From the NCBI GenBank assembly GCA_039621445.1, contig CP154956.1, forward strand, positions 77,248,474-77,312,473: DNA of 64,000 nucleotides. Reading direction: 5' to 3'. Below are positions 43,901 to 55,300 of this stretch, piece after piece. Source of the DNA: Euglena gracilis. Lineage: Eukaryota; Euglenida; Euglenophyceae; Euglenales. Within the stretch, counting starts at the first letter, position 1; every line of letters starts with the position of its first letter. The position numbers and the translations under genes were made by a program. The notes beneath the pieces are model-generated. The model was not told where the DNA came from, did no database searches, and saw only the letters and a program-made list of their open reading frames with translations.

Positions 43901-45459
43901 AAATATACAAGTCCAAATATAAAATTTCAAAACATGTTTCTTCAAAAATTCGGAACATGCTGATCCAAAAACAAAATTTGTTCAGTGAGAAAAAAATCAA
44001 AACCAGCGCAAAAAAAAGTTTGGCAAAAAGGAGAAAATTTTGTCCAAAAAGCGCGCCGAAATCAATGAACAAGTTGAGCCGAAATCAATAGAACAAGTTG
44101 AAAATCACTGGAGGGGAAAGAGGCACAAAAAGAATTCAAAATGTGGAAAAAATCGAATACTAAAAAAAAAAGCGAGCTTGTGTCCCCCACCCCAACTCTC
44201 CCACTTAAACAGTGTACACACTCTTCGTGTTGAAACCTGCTCTGACCACCGACTCCAATTGACGTTCGGCAACGTTGGAGGTTGGAAGAGGTTGGTTGAG
44301 ACATTAGAGGAGGTGCGGCACACCTCCCTCAAGATCTGCCAGCCTCCTTTCATACTTTTCTGCCATTTCCCGCAGTAACTGAGGAAAGGAGATGCTGGCA
44401 ACTTGGAAGGGGGATGCATACAGGTATTATGGGGGGAGGACGCTACTCTGCTTTGGACATTCCAGTGATTTTCTGCCTTGAGTGCAAAATTCTTCAAGCA
44501 ACAAACTCCAAGTGCGGAGTGAAGTTATCTAGTTCCTAATACAAGAACGTTGGAGGGGTTGAGCTCAAAAAGGCCGACTCCAAATAATTTGACCCCTTTT
44601 CGTCAAAAATGTGGAAAAGTATGATTTTCGAACATGCAGGAATTGGAAAATGGTTTGGAAGTCAATGAAACAACGTGATGACAGAAACAGTTCAACACAA
44701 AAAATCAATGCAGGCTGGTGTTTGATACCACAACAGACGATGATGGGAGGACACAAATTGGTCCAACCACAGTTGCGGTTTCAAGGTTCTGCCAAAATAA
44801 CGTTGCCCTTGGCAGGTTTCAAAACCCATCGAACAACTTTCCAGGGATGTCTCCCAAGTGTTACCCAAACAATGGCTTTGCACTGCTTTGCTGTGCCTCT
44901 GAAGGCCCTTGGCTGGTTTGAAAATTGCTGCTTTCCTGAAAGCCCTTGGCTGAGTGGCACACATGAATGACAGTTCATCTCTTCAGCCTCTAAATTCTTT
45001 TGCAAATTCTCATAACAAATGTGGTTTATGGCTGTGAACAACAAAGAACCCTCGAAATGATCCAATGCATACATTCGGACCTCAGAATGGCCAGGTGAAC
45101 TATGGCCGCAGCTTTTACGCCAGATGTTCAGGGGTGGCCCAGAAAGCACTCCCGAAGTCTGACCGGAATGACTTACACCCCACAATGCAACTAATTTGTT
45201 TTAGTCAGAAAATGGACGCGCTTGTGTGTGTGGGCATGCCCCACCACACACGGAGTGGCAGAGGTGTCATTCAGATAGGAAATGTATTTGCCAAAAAGAA
45301 ATGCTGCACAAGCGTCATTGCAGCAATGTGCTGCACACAAACCAGCCTCCAAGTCGATACACGACAGCGGCCACACCCGTTTGTAGTTGTCCTGCTCCAT
45401 CTGCAGTTCCAGCCGGTGCTGGCGCTCTAGAGAGGCGAGGGCGGCATCCGCGGTTAGCC
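37911..45459 (-). CDS. Second coiled-coil protein gene (unknown)
   Basis: Exons with agreeing phase are 45377-45459, 44324-44378, 42570-42679 and 42321-42379. After a gap come 41521-41589, 41202-41297, about 40652-40810, 40215-40368, 39870-39930 and the terminal 37911-38039. The first four form a coiled coil (SLERQHRLELQMEQDNYKR, then LLREMAEKYERRLADLEG, then DRLQAVLDQQEQEIDELL). The later exons are less repetitive (TLTTLRDFTTAVGELVWNYD, GVAPEKRQEMLQSAGLL). The protein ends in a basic, Pro-rich tail finishing NSLFKPKEPFRN. An exon is probably missing between 42321 and 41589, because the phases do not meet. I do not recognise the family. A telomere-repeat array lies in its last intron. Confidence 0.65.
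39090..39229. repeat. Head-to-head interstitial telomere array
   Basis: About 60 bases of TTAGGG repeats run directly into about 80 bases of CCCTAA repeats, with the turn at 39149/39150 and a few CCCCAA variants near the right. The array is bracketed by an 18-base direct repeat, CTGCCAACATAAGGGGTT, at 39077-39094 and 39230-39247. It lies in the last intron of the second coiled-coil gene. Confidence 0.97.
40860..40950. repeat. GT/GC dinucleotide array
   Basis: A GTGTGC-rich stretch about 90 bases long, in an intron between the exons at 41202 and 40810. Confidence 0.85.
41865..42089. mobile_element. Inverted-repeat element, CCCCCAATTGAAGC family
   Basis: The left end CCCCCCCCCAATTGAAGCAC and right end CACGCTTCTATTGGGGGGG are inverted. 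The internal ggggtgcgc boxes occur three times. It lies in an intron of the coiled-coil gene between exons at 42321 and 41589. Confidence 0.5.
42730..42979. mobile_element. hAT-like MITE, CAGGGGTTTTTTT family
   Basis: Ends CACAGGGGTCTTTTTT and ACTAAAAAAAAAACCCTG. The flanking 8-base repeats CCCCCGCA and CCCCACA-type CCCCCACA match at seven of eight positions. The core has ttttcggcgccaaaggcgcc and aaaagtatatccca as in the sister copies. It lies about 50 bases upstream of the coiled-coil exon at 42679. Confidence 0.8.
43236..43548. mobile_element. Inverted-repeat element, CCCCAAATATAAAGCCCC family
   Basis: Left end ACCCCCCCCCCAACATAAAG and right end GGGGCTTTATATTTGGGG are inverted. Subterminal copies of AAATATAAAGCCCCCCT occur in both orientations. 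The core (cataagttcggtatttgact to gaaggccgct) is the reverse complement of part of 55811-56180. No target duplication is clear. Confidence 0.65.
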
Positions 45460-45584
45460 CTGCAGAGGCGAGAGTCCCATCTGTTGACGCTGTGCATTAT
45501 AAAACAGTCAGCGACTGGGCAGTGCCTCGCAGGAAGCAGAGGTTTGTCAAATAAAAAAAGATACAGCATGACACTGGTAACATT

Positions 45585-45625
45585 AATAATAATAATAATA
45601 ATAATAATATATATATATATATTAC
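45585..45625. repeat. AAT trinucleotide then AT dinucleotide array
   Basis: About ten AAT units followed by an AT run, upstream of the exon at 45459. Confidence 0.9.
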
Positions 45626-46141
45626 ATAATGATCAATATATGCGGGACCACCATAATAATTCATAATACTGGTGTCCCCCAGGCACTTGGCCTGGTCCAC
45701 GATCGAAGGTAAGACTTGGACAATCCTGTGGGGCAGTTTGCATATTAAGAATTTTGACATGCCATGTTCAAAATCGCCCGGAAAGTTGAAAAATGGGCGG
45801 AGAATCGCAAATTAAGGCTGAAAGCTGACTTTAGGGGACCAGGTTTGCATTTGGGGGTAGGGCAAGAGCCTAGGAGGGGTAAACGCCGGTGCATCACTGG
45901 CATATTGTATTAAAATTTTAGTTTCCTTATAATAATTGGTTTAGCTTTTTGGGGCAAATTTTTCAAAATCAGACATTGGCCCAAGACATGTTTCACCTGG
46001 CTTTCTTCTTACATTTTGGGGGGCGCATTCTGGCATTGCAAATCGACGCTCTTTTCCTAATATTGACCCTAATTCGTCGACACTTTGTGGTTTTTCTGAT
46101 GTTTGGATTGTGATTTTATCTTTGTTTTCCTTGCCTGCAAT

Positions 46142-46430
46142 CAGGTTCTCTTTACCGACCCCAGGGGGGGGGAGGTGCCTTGATGGTGACGGGGTGCCTG
46201 GCCATAGCAGGCACGGTTTTGGCCCCCATTGCCTGACGACCCAGGCAAATTACCCTTGAAAATGGCAATTTTTGGGCCTCGGCGCCTTTGGCGCCAAGGG
46301 GTGTGCTAAAAAAAAGCACTACCCACCCCAAAACCCGACCCCCCCCCCCTGGGGGTCGAAAATGCCCTACCCCCCTGCCTGCCATAGCACCCACCCCCTC
46401 TGGGACAAACTTTCCTTAAAAAGAAGCCTG
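46142..46430. mobile_element. hAT-like MITE, CAGGCT family
   Basis: Left end CAGGTTCTCTTTACCGACC, right end TTTCCTTAAAAAGAAGCCTG. The flanking 8-mers CCTGCAAT and CCTCCAAT match at seven of eight. The inside shares the GGTGCCTGGCC and cggcgcctttggcgcc blocks with 31228-31534. A further right-end fragment ending CTTAAAAAGAAGCCTG is at about 43757-43782 without a clear left partner. Confidence 0.75.
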
Positions 46431-46998
46431 CCTCCAATACAGTACGCCGGGTTTTGAAGTTGAAGTTGAAATTGATCCTCGGGGGCAGAGTCATTATTTG
46501 GAGGTGTTTTTCCTTTGGGGGGGTCAATGTTCGGGGCGTTTATCGCTGAGCCCTTTTCCCTTTATGAAAAGAACGAAGCTTGCCACCAGACAAAAAGGGG
46601 GGTGCAACCCAGGAAGGGTGTGGGTAGGTCACAAAAACTGTGTATTATCACATGACCCAGCACCGTTCGCAAAAAAGAATTTCAATTGTGAGCGACTGGA
46701 TCCTGGCTTTCCGAATCACTTTGTCATTTGGCAGACAAAGAGTCCAAACTGAGTAAGATTAACCTACCCCCAGTTTCGACGCTGCCATTTTGTCGAGGTG
46801 AGATTTTGACCCATCTTAAACTATTTTTTTATTGAAATTTTGATTTCAGTGATATTTGAAATATCTGGAAAACTGTATCATTTTTGAAAGTCTCTGCCAG
46901 ACCAAATGTATCCCCATTTACCCTCTATCGCCCCGCATTCGCTGTTTTGGCTGCCGATGCACCAAGCCCAGGGCGTTCCAAAGAAGTTTGATTGTACA

Positions 46999-47425
<427 letters not shown>

Positions 47426-48291
47426 ACAAATATCTCAGAGATGAACAGAAATCAAAGGAATCGATTTTTTACCAAAAAAAACAACCCCCAAAAAAACCCC
47501 AAAATGGCCTATCTAGCAGCATTTTGATTTTCCCCATGACTCCACGGGAGCCCAAGTGTGGCCATTTCGATCTGTCTGACGGCCTGGCTCAATATGCTGT
47601 ACATTTGGCAATTTTTTAAGCCATTCTTGGGGCAGCCATTTTTGGGCCATTCTTGGGGGGGAAAAATCAAATTTTTCTAAGTGTCTCCAAAATTGCTCTA
47701 AAAAATCTCCAAGGAAGTGTGGTGTCAAAGGAAATCACTGGGGACTTAAAACCAAGCCCTGGGGACCCTCCATCACCCCGGGTGGGCCACAAATACAGCC
47801 CATTTCGGCTGTTTTGGGGCCATTTTGTGATTAAATGGCATTTTCAATGCATCTTAAAAATGGTGGGAAATCAAAAGAAATCACCAGGACCTGAAACTGA
47901 AGCCCTAAAACAGCCTTCTGTAAGTTTACTTTGAGTTCTCCGCAACTGCCGGGCCACCGTTCCGCCGTGCCGGCCACACCGACAGGATGCCAGCAAATAT
48001 ATGCCTCAAACCTATTCCACCATCCAGCAGGTAAAAGGCGCAGCACTACACTAAACCTGGTCGATTCAGACTTGTCCCGCAAGCCCAACCTTCAATCATC
48101 CAAGTGCCTGGGGTTTGGGGGTACCTGGTTTCCTACTGGTGACCACCGAATGTTGCACATGCAGAATTTTGGCGGGCCATGCGCAAAAAAGGCCAAGAAA
48201 ACTTCGAAATGGGGCCAAGGATGCAAGTTAAAGTCAAAGGCCAACGTTGGTGGGGGGGGCAAGAGCCCGAATTTTAAATAAAGCATATAAA

Positions 48292-48492
48292 CCCCCCAAA
48301 TAACCTGGCGGGGTCCCAACTCCTTGGTGGGGGGAGGGGCAAAAAAGATGGTTCCAGTAACTTGGCGGGGTCCTTTTTAGGCAAAATTCCTTTATGGTGC
48401 TGAAAAAGTGGCCCAAATAACCTGGCGGGGGGGGGGGCAGGGCCAAAAGTTGGTTCCAGTGACCTGGCACCCCGCCAGGTTATTTGGGGGAG
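48292..48492. mobile_element. Inverted-repeat element, CCAAATAACCTGGC family
   Basis: The ends ACCCCCCAAATAACCTGGCG and CGCCAGGTTATTTGGGGG are inverted copies. The inside has the same ggttccagtaacttgg and aaagtggcccaaataacctgg blocks as 4681-4893, which shows a dispersed family and not only one duplicated locus. Confidence 0.65.
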
Positions 48493-49113
48493 GGGGTTTG
48501 CAGGGCAGTGTAGCAGTTCCAAAAAACTGCAATGGATTCTGGCTCTCGAGCTGTTCGGATCAAGCCATTGCTTCAGGACCCGGGGGTGGTCAGACAAGAA
48601 GTCTTAAGGGGGGTGCACTGGCTAGCCCTTTTGCTGGACACTGGCTCAAAGCCACTGGCTAGACCCCCTCCCTCCCGGGGGGGGGGGGGGGGTCCAGTCC
48701 AAGGGTCCCCCCTGGACTGGAAAAAAAATTCCTGTCCCTTAAGGACCGCCCTGCCCCCCTGGACCCCCTGGACTGAAAAAAAATAATAAATCCTCCGGCG
48801 CTGCACACCGAGGTGAAACTGAGGCTTGGAATGCGGTTGTTGGCTGCTTTTGTTTCGAAAATGGCCATGGGCATATTGGGCAAGTTTTGGGGTCCAGAAA
48901 AAAATTTGGTGCTTCCACAGGAAAAAAAATTCCCATCAGCCAACCCTGCTAGCGCACCCCCCCCCCGGTGGGATCCACTCAGGATATTTTCACAAGCCAA
49001 ATTGGGACTACCCCCCCCCCTTGTCTGAGGCTTGTTCGGATCTCAAGCATTTATTGGTGCGTTTTGGCCGGAACAGTCAGCAGGCGCAGGCACCGAGCGT
49101 TCCAGGGGGAAAC

Positions 49114-49481
49114 CTCGCGGCGCACTGGCACTGCTGTCCGTCTCCAGCGTGGGCACTGAATCGTAGTACCGGCCGGCGTCGGGGGCGAGGCGGTCGGCCA
49201 GGTCCAGGGATTTTTTTTAAGACTGGGGGGGGGTCCCCCCCACCCACCCACCAGGTGATACCCCCTAGAGGGGGGGGGGGTCTGGGGAACAACTTTTGGG
49301 GGTCAATTCGGGTCAAACGTTTTTTCGGTACTTCCCGACCGGGAAAAAACCAAAATAATGGCCAAGGCCCTGTCTCTGGCATAAAACCCTAAAGCCCTTG
49401 GGGTGCCTCTCACCCTTCCTGGTACCCTTCCCGGGTCCAAAGTTTAAAAAAAAAATCACTGCCCGGGTCCCACGCAGCCAT
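49114..49481 (-). CDS. Putative first coding exon split by a MITE
   Basis: An ATG at 49481 opens MAAWD. If the MITE at 49205-49461 and one copy of its target repeat are ignored, the frame continues DLADRLAPDAGRYYDSVPTL and on to a GTTTCC donor at 49113. The downstream part reads as clean protein, and the frame fits only if the element is removed. It may be the start of the coiled-coil gene at 37911-45459, but the intervening exons were not found. With the element unspliced, translation would stop inside it. Confidence 0.45.
49205..49461. mobile_element. hAT-like MITE, CAGGGGTTTTTTT family, in a putative first exon
   Basis: Ends CAGGGATTTTTTTTAAGAC and GTTTAAAAAAAAAATCACTG. The flanking 8-mers GCCAGGTC and CCCGGGTC match at six of eight positions, so this is an older or less certain insertion. 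It splits the reading frame that starts with an ATG at 49481 (see 49114-49481). Confidence 0.65.
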
Positions 49482-50508
49482 CCTTCCTCGGCTGTGGGCC
49501 GACACTGCCGGCGGGCGGGAAACACACGCTGCGCCTGCACCTGACAGGCAGGACAAAGGGAATAGGTAAGGGGTAGGGGGAGGGGGCGGGGGGTTCAAGC
49601 TGCTGGCAGGGGGGGGGGGGTAAAGGACAGACCCGGCAGGGAACCGGATGGTGTCGTTGAGGTTGGCTCTCGCAACCCTCCAAGGTGCAAACGGGTCGAC
49701 ACGAGAGTCCCCTCATCCCCCAAAAACCTCCTGAGATGAGTTGGTCTGACAAAGCTGTAGAGTTTCGGGCTGCTCGACGATTTTGAAGTGAGCTCAGTGG
49801 AGGATGGATGGGGAGTCGAGCCAACCACGGAGTGAATCAAGAGTGGGCAGTGGAGGGTTGCATTGTTAAAAAAAAAAAATGAATAACACCTCTTCAGCAA
49901 CAATTGACTGCCACCCTGATGGTTGTAAAAAAAAACCATGCTCCCTGAACATAGCAAACCCCTGGCATAGCTAACACCCCCAATAACAACCCCTCTCCCC
50001 CGAGGACCGACTTGAGCTGCCTAAATGATAACCCCCACACACTTTTTTAAAATTGAATGCTGACAAAGAAGAGCATCCATTGTGCAAAGGATTCTTGAGG
50101 TGCAAAAAAAAAGGTTGGGGGCCAGGTGATGCATCATCCGGTCAAATCTTGATTTAAAGAAGCCAAATGAATCCCCCGGCGACCCAGATAATAAACCGGG
50201 GTTTGGCATTGGGGGGAGGGGTTACATGGTGGTATTCCTAAAGATGGCCAACGGCCTGAATTAGGAATACCTAGCTCCGTTGAGCCAAACCTTATTCTGG
50301 TTCTCCTCTCCACAGGTGGTATTGTACTCTATTTTATTATTCTTGTCTTCACTTGATTTTCAAGTTTGATTTGTTGTTTTCTCAAGTCCGGAAAGGACAG
50401 CAAAGTCACTTGGCATTCTTTGTTGTAGCCCATAGGGCTCCTTCGCCTGCTTTGTGCACTGCCTCTTAATTGGGGAAAAGGGCTTTCAACTTTTATATTA
50501 TTTTATTT
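49482..50508. other. Stretch upstream of the putative first exon
   Basis: It contains the open sequence just upstream of the ATG at 49481, a G-rich run near 49570-49620, and imperfect copies of a gataacccccc / ataacaacccc motif (about 49960-50040) like that at 13590-14060. No gene is supported. Confidence 0.4.
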
Positions 50509-51191
50509 GGCAGCCCGAAACTACTGGGCCCCCCCTCCCCGGGGGGGCCCAGTACTTAATGCGGGGGGGTAGTCAGACCCCCCCGCCTGAAAGAAGATGG
50601 ACCCCCCCGGGGTAAAGAAGAGGGACCCCCCCCTCCTCCCCTGCCCCGTTCCTCCGCGCCGGGGTTTTCCGTTTCCCCCCGCCCCCCCCCACCCCACCCT
50701 GCCTGTCCGTCCTGTCCGTCTGTCGGTCTTTTTTTCCATCCGTCTGCCTGCCCCCCCGCCCCTGCTGCTCGACCCGTCGGTTTCCCCCCCCGGCGCACGA
50801 CCCCGCGGTTGCCCGTGGGCAGGGCTGGATAGAGGTAGAGTAGAGGGACAGAGAGGCAGAGGGGCAGAGGCAGAGGTGGGGGTCAGAATAGGGGTGGAGG
50901 ACTTTTGACCTCTTACCTCTCCCTCTATCCGGCCAGCCCTGCAGTGGGGCCATCCACCCGCGCGCTTTCGCCGCCGCCCAGCGCGACCCCAGAAAAGAAA
51001 GGCGTGGGGCGACCAAACACCAACGGATTCTCCCTCCCCCCCCCCCCCCCCCCCGCGCGACAGCAACAGGGGGATGGGAAAAAATGGACCGGGGGGGCGG
51101 GCCCTGAGGGGGTAAAAGAAGATGGACCTCCCCCCCCAGATTAAGTACTGGGCCCCCCCGGGGAGGGGGGGCCCAGTAGTTTCGGGCTGCC
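50509..51191. mobile_element. DNA transposon or MITE with perfect 52 bp inverted ends
   Basis: Bases 50509-50560 and 51140-51191 are exact reverse complements, starting GGCAGCCCGAAACTACTGGG. The element is flanked by the perfect 8-base duplication TTTTATTT (50501-50508 and 51192-51199). Each end is itself a near-palindrome around a C-run/G-run. The inside is GC-rich with no credible protein. The 8-base duplication fits hAT, P or KDZ-type elements, but the terminal motif does not let me choose. Confidence 0.92.
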
Positions 51192-51384
51192 TTTTATTTT
51201 TCTGTTACTCCAACTTTTACCTTTTGCGCACCAAAGGGCGAAAGCGAGGAAAGGTTGGACGTACACTAGGGGACCACGAGCGAACCTGCCCGGCTGTCAG
51301 TTTTCTCGAACAAAAAGCCGCTGGTACTTTTTTTTTGGACATGGCTGTGGTTGCGTCTGGTTTTTCAGCTGTGTCCTCAGCAAA

Positions 51385-51720
51385 TTAATTTAGAGCCGCA
51401 CCTACGGCTCTGCCGCTTGCATCCACCCTGAGTATGAACTGTTTGTCCGGCTTCACTTTTTGCAGTTTCAGGCTTCCCAGCAGTTTTTCTTTCATGGTCT
51501 GGAAGGCCGTTCTTTGTTTTTCACCAAAAAAGACAGGTGTCAGGCTTCCTTTTTTCCTTCTCCCTTTTTTACCTTCAGTTTTTCCATCAGCTCTGCAGTC
51601 AATTCTGTGTACCCCGGGATGTAAGTAGTTTTTTAATCCCAGGAATGACCGTAGGGCTGTGACCGTCTTTGGTTCCTCCCATTTTTCCAAAGCCATCAGT
51701 TTCCCAGTGCAGCTTTCCGT
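51385..51720 (-). pseudogene. Ty3/gypsy-type reverse transcriptase-RNase H fragment
   Basis: The minus frame holds a block typical of the end of Ty3/gypsy reverse transcriptase and the start of RNase H. It contains TVTALRSFLGLKNYLHPGV, then KQRTAFQTMKEKLLGSLKL, then FILRVDASGRAVGAAL. The frame stops directly after that last motif, and no other pol domains, LTRs or integrase are seen nearby. It is a decayed piece of an LTR retrotransposon lying 200 bases from the 683 bp element. Confidence 0.8.
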
Positions 51721-52321
51721 TGTCCACCACCCAGCACGTGGCGACAGAATTCTACCTCTTTCACGAAAAATTTGCATTTTTTTCTATCTGCCACGTGCTG
51801 CTTTTTTTTTCAGAGCCTCCATTATTATATTATTATTATATTATACATGACATTATACATTATATTATATTATTATTATACATGAGCCTCCAAGTTGCAG
51901 ATATATTATAGTATTTCGGTGATCAAAAGAAGAGATCTTGTCTCTTGGGAGCTCAACCCTTATGACGCTCCTTTCTGCCGACCATTTCAGTCATTTTGGC
52001 AACTTTTGTGAAATGAGCCCATGTGAAAGGAGCAATGGGGCGGAAAGGGCCTGGGCCTGCTTCCATTCAGAAGAACTGCTGCCAATTGCCACGGAGGAGG
52101 TCGCTTCTGGGTGAGGATGCAGACTCCCCAGCAGGGGACACAGAGAAAAACAGGGCTGCCTGGAATGCCTGGGCAATGCCTGGGCAGGAGAATGGCTTTG
52201 TGGAACGGTGGCAAACGGTAAATGGGGTGGCGGGTGGCAGTCAGGAGGCCAGGCCGGGGTGGGAAATGCTGCGAAGGCCTCGCTGCGTCCCACGAGAGGG
52301 TTGGAGGGACGGCGGCGCCGG

Positions 52322-55300
52322 TCAGATGATGTTGGAGCCGTTGGCGACGGTTGTCAGCACCCCGGACACGCCGTTGCCCAGGGTGGGAACGGGCGGACGA
52401 CGTTCCACATTTCAGGGCACAGAATCGAAAGCAGTCTGCACTTGAGCACCACAACCAATTTGGGCTCGATGCATAGAGGATTCCTGCTTGCCTCCGCCTC
52501 CTGACCTCCCAGGACCTGGCGGACAACATGGGGGCAAGGATGGATATTCATATCGAATTTAGGGGGGTCCCAATAAATTTGGATAGATTGACATCCTGAT
52601 ATCCTCGATAAAAGTCCACAAAACCGATATGATCCTTTTGTACCCCGATATATATGTGTCCTGGAGAATCCCAAAATCGCCCCAAAAACAACAAAAAAAA
52701 CAAGTACGTTACCCCCCCCAATGAAGCCTATATTTCACGATATTTTTTCGGGACCCGATAAATTCAAGGTCGTCAATAAGGGCCGATATCCAATGTCCAT
52801 CCTTGATGGCGGGGGGGCGATGACAGGTGCCAACCCGAAAGACATTGAAAAAAAGGGCGTGGGGCAAGGCAATGGCATGGCCCCCAGCACCAAAAGCAAC
52901 CCTGCCGGCATGAACTTTCCAGTCTTGCGGAATCGCAAGAGCCCAATGATGGATGGGGCCAGCCACTCAATTCAAGATAAGGCAGCCCTGAACAAGTACC
53001 CTCTTCCTAACAGAGTGTCCTCACAGTACCCCCAGTACCCCACACCCCCACAAATCCCCACACACAGGCACCCACCCCCCACCACACACCCCCACACACT
53101 ACCCTACACCCCTACACAACCCCACCCCACACCCACACCCCCGACACACACCCCCACAGTATCCCACACAAGCAATTTTTGGGTCATTTTCTGAGTTACT
53201 CGGTTTTCGGCCTCTGGGGGGGGAGAACCAAAATAACAAGATCCCTTTCCTGTGCAACCAGTGGCATCCAACACCCAATGTTTCCGGACACCCCCCACAC
53301 ACCCCACACATCCCCCACACACCCCACACCCCCCCACACACCCTTCCCACAAATGTCCCTTAAGTATGGGGGCTCCACTTTATGCCATATGCGTCCTAGC
53401 CCGAACCTAAATAAGCGAGGTATTCCGGTTTGCCTCAAAAAAAGTATTCATGATTCTATTCTAGAATACTCTGGTAATGTATTCCAGGACCCTCTGCTAA
53501 ATGATTTAAAAATGCTTCGATTTGAAAAAATAGTCAGAGCAGAAAACAAAGTGGACAACTGGCAGAGAGAGTAAGAGAGCCGATATGAGGTGCAAGGGAG
53601 GTTACATAAATGAATTATCCGAAATGAAAAAAAAATCACTACAAATGCCTTGTGAATAGCATTCAGCCGTACCCATTGGCATCGCCATGGACCTGACTGA
53701 CACTGTTATTCCAGGCTCCAGACCTTCAGGGATTCTCTGGGTTTTCAGGTTTTTCCAATTTATCCACTGAGGCTTTTCATGCAACTGACTTATAATTTTA
53801 AAATTTTGTGTGCCTCTCTTCCCTGATTATTTTGTCTGATTTATAAATACTCGTGAGAGTCAGCCCACATACAGGGAGGGATGCAGACCACCCAGTAGCC
53901 AGTGGGGGGGGGGGGGGCAGCCAACCAGCCAGCCCAAATTGTCAGCCCAAGCCCAGCCCCGGAATCCCTGCGCCCCAACCCCGTCACTAACCCCAAAGAT
54001 CCAATACGCTCTGGGAAGTATGCATGGTATGATAATCTTCAGGGGAAACACCAAATTGTGAGAAATGCGGACCCTGGATTCACCATATTGGTGCCCCCTC
54101 CGGAGGGCAAATAGTGTGTGGCTGCAAAACATATGCTCTTAAAAAGTACTTTGATTGGCATCAAGTGGGTTTTTGGACACCCAGCAAACGAACATGAAAA
54201 CCAGCCGGACAGGGTCGGTTCCGTTTTTGCTGAAAGAAACTCGGTGTAATCCAGGGTCCCTCAGCGAGCGGCTGGGCAAGGCGAGGGAGGCCACAGCCCC
54301 GACGGTGTACCCGGCGTTGGGCTGCTCTTCCGCCAGGTAGGCGGCGAGGCCGTATGCCAAGCCCACGCCCACCCCACCCAGCCCCAGAGGCCTGTCAAGC
54401 ACCCTTTGAGGTAAATTGATGTGTGCAGAAGTTGCCAACGCGCACATCAGGCTGTGCAGGACTAGTCAGTCAATAAGTGAATCTATGATCCGAACCCTCC
54501 TGCCTTCCCGTATTTTATTCTTCACAACAATTTTGTGAACCATATTACACAAATGTGTGTGAGACCCCCACACGCCAGACATGGCAGTTGGGAATGTGGT
54601 GGGGGGGGGGGGGGGTAGGGGTGGGGGGGTGGCCTGGGAAAAGTGCCGGGAGGCAAACCCACCCACCCACCAACCCAAAACAGGGGAGGGGGGGACACAA
54701 CACAACATGCATCCTCAAAAAATGCGACACAAAAAAGGCAAAAAAAGCACAAAAAAAGCAAAAAAAACAACAACGTAAAACAACACAGATTGCACATAAA
54801 ATCCTTTAGGAGCCCCCCAATGTACACTTTCTGCTGCAGAGGACTTGGAAAAATTTCTGGCTATGCTGGGGAAATTTTCTCATTTTGCATAAAAAAAAAA
54901 GTATTTTGTGGCCTAAAAATGGAAATATGACAAAAAACTGTCAAATTTTTTGGTATCATAGTCAAAAAAAATTCCAGCAAAACCCCCCAAAAAAACCAAA
55001 ACGCCAGGAAAAAAAACGCCAGGAAAAAAACAGCAAAAAAAAACGGGAAAAAACACAAAGCTTGCCAACGTCAAAACAGGCAAAAAAAAAAACGCAAAAA
55101 AACTCGTTTGCGTTTCCCCTTCCAAAAAACCCCCAAAATTGGCCGAAAACGCATTGTAAAAAATTATCCGGCCTTTGGGCAGGAAAAAAAACGACCCATA
55201 GTGCCCCCCCCCCCGCAGCGGCCCCGACCCACCCACCCACTCTCACCCACCACCACCCTGGGGGTGGGTCACACAGGTGTTAAATGAATCTATGGCTTGG

